A DNA stretch of 10,511 nt from CAZSTA01 sp964609495 [NCBI: uncultured bacterium] (GTDB lineage: Bacteria > CAZSTA01), in NCBI GenBank assembly GCA_964609495.1, contig CAZSTA010000128.1, positions 1 to 10,511 on the forward strand, given 5' to 3'. The position numbers and the translations under genes are program-made. Every line of letters starts with the position of its first letter. Within the stretch, counting starts at the first letter, position 1. The notes under the pieces were generated by a model. The model did not search any database, was not told where the DNA came from, and saw only the letters and a list, made by a program, of their open reading frames with translations. Below, one piece after another: positions 6,663-10,511 of this stretch.

Positions 6663-6827
6663 CAGTAGATCACAAAGTTTAGATTTTATTCACTGACAAA
6701 TACATTTTGCAGTTGAAAATCATCGAACTTTTTCGGAAGAGAAACTGTTTTGTCTCGATTTTAGAATAGACTACCAGAAAAAGGGACGAAGATTATCCAC
6801 CTTTAGAATCTGCTGAGATTACTTAAT
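6663..6827. repeat. Dispersed CAGTAGATC repeat, copy A (3' side of hydrolase gene)
   Basis: A 165-bp copy of a repeat found again in the same orientation at 7836-7942. The shared parts differ at about eight of roughly 108 positions. Copy A carries two extra internal blocks, 6708-6734 (27 nt) and 6782-6811 (30 nt). Its ends form imperfect inverted repeats: CAGTAGATCACAAAG (6663-6677) against the reverse complement of 6801-6815, CAGCAGATTCTAAAG. It ends 9 bp before the hydrolase stop codon. Confidence 0.75.
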
Positions 6828-6836
6828 GGCAACGTA

Positions 6837-7709
6837 TTATTCGTGTCTATGAGAGAGAAACCAGTTGTATAGATCCTCTCCCTCATATACACGCGTCCAA
6901 GCATTATGCCCTAGATCCTCGTGTATGGTCAAGCGAACTGTCTTGTGCCCTGCTTTCTCAAGAGCATTCGCCATTGTGTAGATCCACTGTGGTTTAACAA
7001 GGGAATCCCGTCCACCTTGAAAGATCCAAATGGGCATATCTACTTCTGCAAGTCGATGGGCAAGTTCTGGATTTCCACCTCCACAGATAGGTGCGATTGC
7101 TGCCCAGCGATCAGGATGGCTTGTTGCCATATACCAAGTGCCATAACCGCCATAGCTCAGGCCGGTCAGGTAAACACGATCCTGATCTGCACGATAATCG
7201 CGCAGTGTCGCATCGACCATGTTCAGAAGATCCTGTTCACATCTCTGCCAACCGTTTATTGCCCCTTCCTTTCCCCAAGCTTCTGTTGTTCCAGAAGGGG
7301 TATTATCCGGTGCGCGTGTCATAGGCTGATCAGGTCTCTCTTCATCCAGGCGCGGTGGCACACCGGATAGAAGGCGCTTCGGCTTTGGGGATCCTTCGCG
7401 CAAACGAGCCTGATCATGCATACCAAACACTGGTAGCTGTGGTCCGATCATAATAAATGGAAGGTCTCTGCGTTGAATCCAGGCTTCTCCAAGCGGACCG
7501 TGTAGTAATACGTAATCCAGATCCTCTAACCCGTCCCCACGTTCTCCTCCACCGTGAAGAAACAGAATCACAGGCCAGAGTTTTTCTCTTTCTGTTTCGT
7601 ATCCTGTGGGCAAATACAGAAAATACTCTCGTTGTTGGTTCGTAGCCATACTTTGATAAGACTTCCTCAGCAATTGCGCTTCAGATTTTTGCTCACCTGC
7701 GATTGCCAT
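6837..7709 (-). CDS. Alpha/beta-hydrolase (esterase or peptidase-like), probably acquired horizontally
   Basis: A 290-residue alpha/beta-hydrolase resembling the predicted peptidase/esterase group (COG4099-like, PHB-depolymerase-related). The oxyanion-side motif is FLHGGGERGDG. The nucleophile is Ser185 in LTGLSYGGYG, the acid is probably Asp235 in FQGGRDSLV, and the base His268 in DLGHNAWTRVY. About 60 residues after the oxyanion loop form a Pro/Arg-rich insertion. There is no signal peptide, so it is probably cytoplasmic; the substrate is unknown. I prefer ATG 7709 because GGGAGG lies 8 nt upstream; ATG 7757 would add 16 residues with a weak site. Codon use differs from its neighbours: Arg is often CGT/CGC and Leu CTG, where the others use AGA/AGG and TTA/CTA. 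Direct repeats flank it on both sides, supporting acquisition as a unit. Confidence 0.85.
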   Translation of the reverse strand: MAIAGEQKSEAQLLRKSYQSMATNQQREYFLYLPTGYETEREKLWPVILFLHGGGERGDGLEDLDYVLLHGPLGEAWIQRRDLPFIMIGPQLPVFGMHDQARLREGSPKPKRLLSGVPPRLDEERPDQPMTRAPDNTPSGTTEAWGKEGAINGWQRCEQDLLNMVDATLRDYRADQDRVYLTGLSYGGYGTWYMATSHPDRWAAIAPICGGGNPELAHRLAEVDMPIWIFQGGRDSLVKPQWIYTMANALEKAGHKTVRLTIHEDLGHNAWTRVYEGEDLYNWFLSHRHE

Positions 7710-7784
7710 CACCGAACCCTCCCGTTTTGATTTTGAAGGCATATTTTGTATATACATTCCCTGGATGAAATTCTACCTTTGATT

Positions 7785-7794
7785 TCACCTCCTT
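7785..7794 (-). promoter_or_regulatory. Orphan consensus Shine-Dalgarno sequence
   Basis: AAGGAGGTGA on the minus strand is a full-length match to the 16S anti-Shine-Dalgarno complement. No ATG, GTG or TTG follows at a usable distance: the nearest start of the hydrolase frame (7757) is about 28 nt away and a TAG interrupts that frame upstream. It may be left over from the donor leader or serve a disrupted start. Confidence 0.5.
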
Positions 7795-7805
7795 GTTTTT
7801 CAAAT

Positions 7806-7826
7806 AGTCCATCAAGTGGACTTTTT
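7806..7826 (+). other. Short hairpin followed by T-tract
   Basis: AGTCCA (7806-7811) and TGGACT (7817-7822) form a 6-bp stem with a 5-nt loop, followed by TTTT on the plus strand. That is the shape of a weak plus-strand terminator, but all genes here are on the minus strand. It could instead be a small operator or a donor-derived leader hairpin upstream of the hydrolase gene. Confidence 0.35.
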
Positions 7827-7835
7827 ATAGATGCC

Positions 7836-7942
7836 CAGTAGATCGCAAAGTTTAGATTTTATTTACTGACAAATCCATTTGGAAGAGAGACTGTTCTGTT
7901 TCGATTTTAAATAGACTATCAGAAAAGCTGAGATTACTTAAT
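7836..7942. repeat. Dispersed CAGTAGATC repeat, copy B (5' side of hydrolase gene)
   Basis: A 107-bp shorter form of copy A in the same orientation, lacking both internal blocks. Both copies end with the identical run GCTGAGATTACTTAAT. It fills the spacer between the hydrolase leader and the stop codon of the gene at 7948-8655. Confidence 0.75.
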
Positions 7943-7947
7943 TTACC

Positions 7948-8655
7948 TCACTTCTTCTTTTTCTCTTTCTTCTCCTTCTTCTCCTCTTTCTTTTCCTCCT
8001 GCTTAATAAGCCCCTTCTTCTTGCCTTTTCCCTTCCAACCCTTAACTTTAGCTATCTCCAATTTCTTCACTCTACCACTCTTTACATCTATAGTCAATTT
8101 GATCGGAGCCCCTGGTTTTAATAGCAATATCTTACCTAGGAGCTTAGCAGAGATCGGAAGATAAATCTCTTCACCCTTATAGCTAACAACTAAAAGGGGA
8201 GGAGTTACACTGGTATTGACTTCAATAAAATTCGCAACGATCTTAGGTTTAAGGATATTCACTATCACTGGAGTGATAGATATCTCCTCTGGGCTCTCAT
8301 AATCGACGATTATTATCTCTTCATAAGCGATTGTGGGTTGCTCCATCCTTATCTCTACCATCTTCTTAGTGGTATCATCTATGGATATATCTATCGGAGC
8401 ACCTATCTCATACTGTTTAAGTTCAATAAGAGCATCCTTAGTTAGAGGGATATCTATATAATCACCCTCATGAAGCACAGTAATCTTGGGACTAGTGATC
8501 TCGATATTGATCTCCGCGATTATTCCAATGATCTGGGTATCCTCGGTCTCCACAACGGGAGCTTCGGCAGGATTAATCGCTATATCAGCCATAGCAGAGG
8601 TTGGAAAGGAAAAGAGGCTGATGACAACTGATGCTAATATCAAATATCTTCTCAT
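7948..8655 (-). CDS. Secreted protein with duplicated beta-rich domain and Lys/Glu-rich tail, function unknown
   Basis: I do not recognise a named family. The 235-residue product starts with a signal peptide (about 1-23, ending TSAMA before DIA), so it is exported. Two similar segments follow, about 41-103 and 139-202. Each has a hydrophobic stretch, a short G-[DE]-x-[IY] turn followed by I-x-[IL]-P (YIDIPL, EIYLPI), a helical part rich in Leu/Ile, then the shared GAPI-x-[IL]-[ST]-ID and a K-[MK]-[VL]-EI ending. This looks like an internal duplication of a small beta domain. Residues 205-235 are almost entirely Lys and Glu with some Gly and are probably disordered; they could contact an acidic polymer or wall. 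AAAGGAG lies 12 nt before the ATG. It follows the PEGA gene by 119 bp and may share its transcript. Confidence 0.8.
   Translation of the reverse strand: MRRYLILASVVISLFSFPTSAMADIAINPAEAPVVETEDTQIIGIIAEINIEITSPKITVLHEGDYIDIPLTKDALIELKQYEIGAPIDISIDDTTKKMVEIRMEQPTIAYEEIIIVDYESPEEISITPVIVNILKPKIVANFIEVNTSVTPPLLVVSYKGEEIYLPISAKLLGKILLLKPGAPIKLTIDVKSGRVKKLEIAKVKGWKGKGKKKGLIKQEEKKEEKKEKKEKKKK
7951..8000. other. 50-nt uninterrupted pyrimidine tract
   Basis: Every base from 7951 to 8000 on the plus strand is C or T. It encodes the Lys/Glu tail of the minus-strand gene as AAG, AAA and GAG/GAA codons. Tracts like this are prone to slippage and can form triplex DNA, so the tail length may vary between strains. 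Confidence 0.8.
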
Positions 8656-8693
8656 CTGTTTTGTTCACTCCTTTCCATCAATTAGGTAAAAGA

Positions 8694-8748
8694 GGGACGG
8701 AAAATTATCCCCTTTAAGCTTAAATTATACACTTTGTGATCTACTGAG
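8694..8748. repeat. CAGTAGATC repeat family, copy C (partial or rearranged)
   Basis: The right end 8731-8746 is the exact reverse complement of the first 16 bases of copy A (CAGTAGATCACAAAGT). The left end GGGACGGAAAATTATCC (from 8694) matches the GGGACGAAGATTATCC block found only in copy A (from 6783). The centre is a perfect 12-bp palindrome TTTAAGCTTAAA (8713-8724). It lies in the spacer between the PEGA gene and the downstream secreted-protein gene. Confidence 0.6.
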
Positions 8749-8774
8749 CTTCAACTTCATCCCTCAAATCACGA

Positions 8775-10316
8775 TCACATCTCCTCCAAACTAGCGGTTA
8801 CACTAACTTGCTGACCAGCTTTCACGTATATACTTTCCACCCAGGCTTTATAATTTGGCTTAGTTATCACTATCTGATGAACTCCCTGAGCCACATTTTC
8901 AATGGTGATAGGAGTATTACCTACCTCGCTACCATCCAAAAATATTCTGCCTCCTCGAGGAACAGAGGAGATTGATATCGAGCCATCTTTGGCGATCTCC
9001 ACTAACTCAACGGTGTAAGATACGTTCTGACCAGGGGGTATATTCGCCTTTCTGACCCAGTCCAAATATCCTTCCTTAGAGACTCTTATTATATGTTCAC
9101 CTCGGGAAACCTTGATTCTATCAAGGGGAGTGTTTCCTAATAGGCGCTCATCTAAGAAGATTGTAGCCCCTGATGGAATAGAAGCCAGGCTTAGATATCC
9201 GCTTTCCACCCCACTAGGAGTAAGCACAGCATCAATATAGACGGTCTGTCCAGCTTTTACCTCGACACTTCTCTGCCAGGCCCTATACCCCTCCATCCTT
9301 ATCTCAATTTCGTATCTTCCCGCCTCGACTTTCTTCTCCAACTTGGTTCTTCCTATCATCGCTCCGTTCCAGTAAAGATCAGCTCCTCGAGGCTGGGAAT
9401 CGACCGATACTATCCCCTGATAGACCTCGGGATAAGTTGGATTCAGTATGATATGGATTGAATTGGGAATATCAGCTTTAATGGTAATACTACTCTCCCA
9501 CCTATTATATCCATCCTTGAGGATATCAAGGCGATGAAGTCCGACAGATATATCATATAGAGCTAAAGGAGTATTCCCCACATACTTCCCATCTAGGTAA
9601 ATTTGCGCTCCCTCAGGATCTGAGGTCAGCTCTACCCGTGTTTTAGCTTTCTTCTCTTCGGTGATGCTGGGAATGGGAACAACCTGACTGAATCTCTCCC
9701 TCTCAGTGGAATCCATATAAGGAACAACCTGACTGAATTCCTCCCTCTCAGCGAAATCCACATGGAAGATGGTTGTATCCTCAGCCCAATCTTCCGGAGC
9801 AGTAGGTCTTATTATTTTACTGGAAGGGGCTATCGTTATTAGAGCGCCGGTATCCACCTCAAATCTGGAAAGATCGGCGATCGTCAAAGATCCTGGCTGA
9901 ATAGTAGCGATTGCTTTGATTATCTCCACTCCAATAGGCTCTCTAACCTTAAATTCGAAATTAGAGCCCGATGATGGGAAACAATAGACTTCATTCTTGA
10001 CTATGAAGTTATCAGTAAGATACCTATTGGGAAATATCACTTGGACTCTACCATCTGGAGTTATATCGAAGAGCGTTAGATAACAATCCTGATTAGATTT
10101 GAAATAGATGACTAGATTCTCTCCCGGCTTATAGGTAGCCATATCGCCCTTATCCACCCACACATCTATATCGAATCCTGTGGGAGAGGGATATAAAATA
10201 GTATCTTTCTCAACTGGCTCAAGAGTTAAATTGGTCTTCATATCAACCGCTATAGCGGAAGAAGATATGATAATCACCAGAAGTGAGGATAATATGGTTA
10301 TTGTTAGATATTTCAT
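8775..10316 (-). CDS. Secreted DUF4384 protein with four PEGA domains
   Basis: A 513-residue exported protein. The signal peptide is about 1-23 (hydrophobic core, AIA before VD). A DUF4384 domain follows at about 50-134, with VWVDKGD, YKPGENLVIYFKSNQDCYLTL and DGRVQVIFPN. A linker holds a 15-residue tandem repeat around FSQVVP. Four PEGA domains lie at about 226-292, 300-365, 373-438 and 444-509, with typical SDPEGAQIYLDGKYVGNTPL, SIPSGATIFLDERLLGNTPL and SSVPRGGRIFLDGSEVGNTP. PEGA domains are small extracytoplasmic beta modules with likely surface or wall-binding roles; the ligand is unknown. PEGA2 is divergent, with GRTKL where the others have GNTPL or similar. I chose ATG 10316 over GTG 10322; neither has a strong ribosome site. 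It is followed by the duplicated-domain secreted protein, suggesting a cell-envelope pair. Confidence 0.92.
   Translation of the reverse strand: MKYLTITILSSLLVIIISSSAIAVDMKTNLTLEPVEKDTILYPSPTGFDIDVWVDKGDMATYKPGENLVIYFKSNQDCYLTLFDITPDGRVQVIFPNRYLTDNFIVKNEVYCFPSSGSNFEFKVREPIGVEIIKAIATIQPGSLTIADLSRFEVDTGALITIAPSSKIIRPTAPEDWAEDTTIFHVDFAEREEFSQVVPYMDSTERERFSQVVPIPSITEEKKAKTRVELTSDPEGAQIYLDGKYVGNTPLALYDISVGLHRLDILKDGYNRWESSITIKADIPNSIHIILNPTYPEVYQGIVSVDSQPRGADLYWNGAMIGRTKLEKKVEAGRYEIEIRMEGYRAWQRSVEVKAGQTVYIDAVLTPSGVESGYLSLASIPSGATIFLDERLLGNTPLDRIKVSRGEHIIRVSKEGYLDWVRKANIPPGQNVSYTVELVEIAKDGSISISSVPRGGRIFLDGSEVGNTPITIENVAQGVHQIVITKPNYKAWVESIYVKAGQQVSVTASLEEM
9676..9765. repeat. 45-bp in-frame tandem duplication
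   Basis: Two copies (9676-9720 and 9721-9765) both begin GGAACAACCTGACTGAAT. They encode two 15-residue units sharing FSQVVP in the linker between DUF4384 and the first PEGA domain. Several silent and replacement differences show that the duplication is not brand new. Confidence 0.75.
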
Positions 10317-10343
10317 AAACACTCTGCGGTTCGAAAACTCCCC

Positions 10344-10396
10344 TAAAAGGTAACTTTTGCTTCATAAGAAATTTAAGGTTAAAAAGTTACCTTTTA
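10344..10396. repeat. Palindromic GGTAAC element, copy 2
   Basis: TAAAAGGTAACTTTT (10344-10358) and AAAAGTTACCTTTTA (10382-10396) are perfect 15-bp reverse complements around a 23-nt loop. The core 10349-10391, reverse-complemented, aligns with 547-589 at 35 of 43 positions. It lies 28 bp upstream of the PEGA gene ATG, overlapping the promoter candidate. The 10317-10511 spacer holds only this element, that promoter candidate and a small hairpin. Confidence 0.8.
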
Positions 10397-10407
10397 TTAT
10401 ATGTCAA
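10378..10407 (-). promoter_or_regulatory. Possible promoter for the PEGA gene
   Basis: On the minus strand a perfect -35 hexamer TTGACA (10402-10407) is followed after 18 bp by TTTAAC (10378-10383), a 4/6 match to TATAAT. The -10 hexamer falls inside or beside the right arm of the GGTAAC palindrome, so a factor binding there could block or aid transcription. Confidence 0.35.
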
Positions 10408-10486
10408 GGCACAGTCGAACTTCTAATCGTGGAGAGAAGAACCGCCCTCCTTTCCCTTAAAGAATACCTGCTTACCTATTTAGGCT

Positions 10487-10502
10487 AGCAATCCAGATTG
10501 CT
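10487..10502. other. Short hairpin near window edge
   Basis: AGCAATC (10487-10493) and GATTGCT (10496-10502) pair perfectly with a 2-nt gap, a near-perfect palindrome. No T-tract follows on the minus strand. It may belong to the 3' end of an upstream gene or to a leader; the window ends too soon to tell. Confidence 0.4.
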
Positions 10503-10511
10503 CTTTGAAAA

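Noticed and set aside
6442-6836. A small gene in the 395-bp spacer.
   Set aside because: No open frame with a ribosome site was found; the spacer is accounted for by a promoter candidate and two repeats.
7806-7826. Rho-independent terminator for the plus strand.
   Set aside because: The stem is only 6 bp and no plus-strand gene exists to be terminated; kept only as a hairpin of unknown role.
10450-10511. Possible c-di-GMP-I (GEMM) riboswitch remnant on the minus strand: CAAAG, GCCTAAA and TAGGTAAGC occur in order.
   Set aside because: Spacing between the blocks does not fit the GEMM fold, the segment between CCTAAA and TAGG is missing, and the 5' half would be outside the window. Too little to call.

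Overview
The window looks like chromosomal DNA from an uncultured bacterium of a deep-branching or candidate phylum. This is an inference. Supporting it are a moderately AT-rich composition, Arg codons mostly AGA/AGG and frequent Ile ATA in most genes, strong GGAGG-type ribosome binding sites, an Asp23-family protein, and secreted proteins of the DUF4384 and PEGA types. The organism decodes UGA as selenocysteine: selA, selB and a tRNA-Sec gene are all present and look intact. I cannot name the phylum from this window alone.

Layout: every protein and tRNA gene lies on the minus strand, so transcription runs from high to low coordinates. In that direction, 10511-10317 is an upstream region carrying a palindromic repeat and a possible promoter. 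Next comes a secreted DUF4384 plus four-PEGA-domain protein (8775-10316), a repeat-bearing spacer, and a secreted protein with a duplicated domain and a Lys/Glu tail (7948-8655). An alpha/beta-hydrolase gene (6837-7709) follows, with foreign-looking codon use and direct repeats on both sides. A spacer with a good promoter candidate leads into the selenocysteine operon: a TPR membrane protein (5893-6441), selA (4499-5896), a rhomboid protease (3768-4502), selB (1852-3759) and tRNA-Sec (1750-1846). The first three genes are joined by two 4-bp ATGA overlaps. After a spacer with a CG-rich inverted repeat and a partial copy of the tRNA-Sec 3' end come an overlapping receiver-domain/Asp23 pair (633-1473) and the start of a CNNM/CorC-type membrane protein that runs off the window at base 1.

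How the genes fit together: SelA converts Ser-tRNA-Sec to Sec-tRNA-Sec, and SelB delivers it to the ribosome at UGA codons followed by a SECIS hairpin. SelD and the selenoproteins themselves must lie elsewhere. The rhomboid and TPR genes share the operon, but their link to selenium metabolism is not known. The spacers hold at least four kinds of short dispersed or inverted repeat, and most of the unusual signal in the window is there. The most notable cases are a 43-bp palindromic element present upstream of two different genes and a roughly 107-165-bp repeat family that brackets the hydrolase gene. No CRISPR array, rRNA gene, transposase or phage gene was seen.
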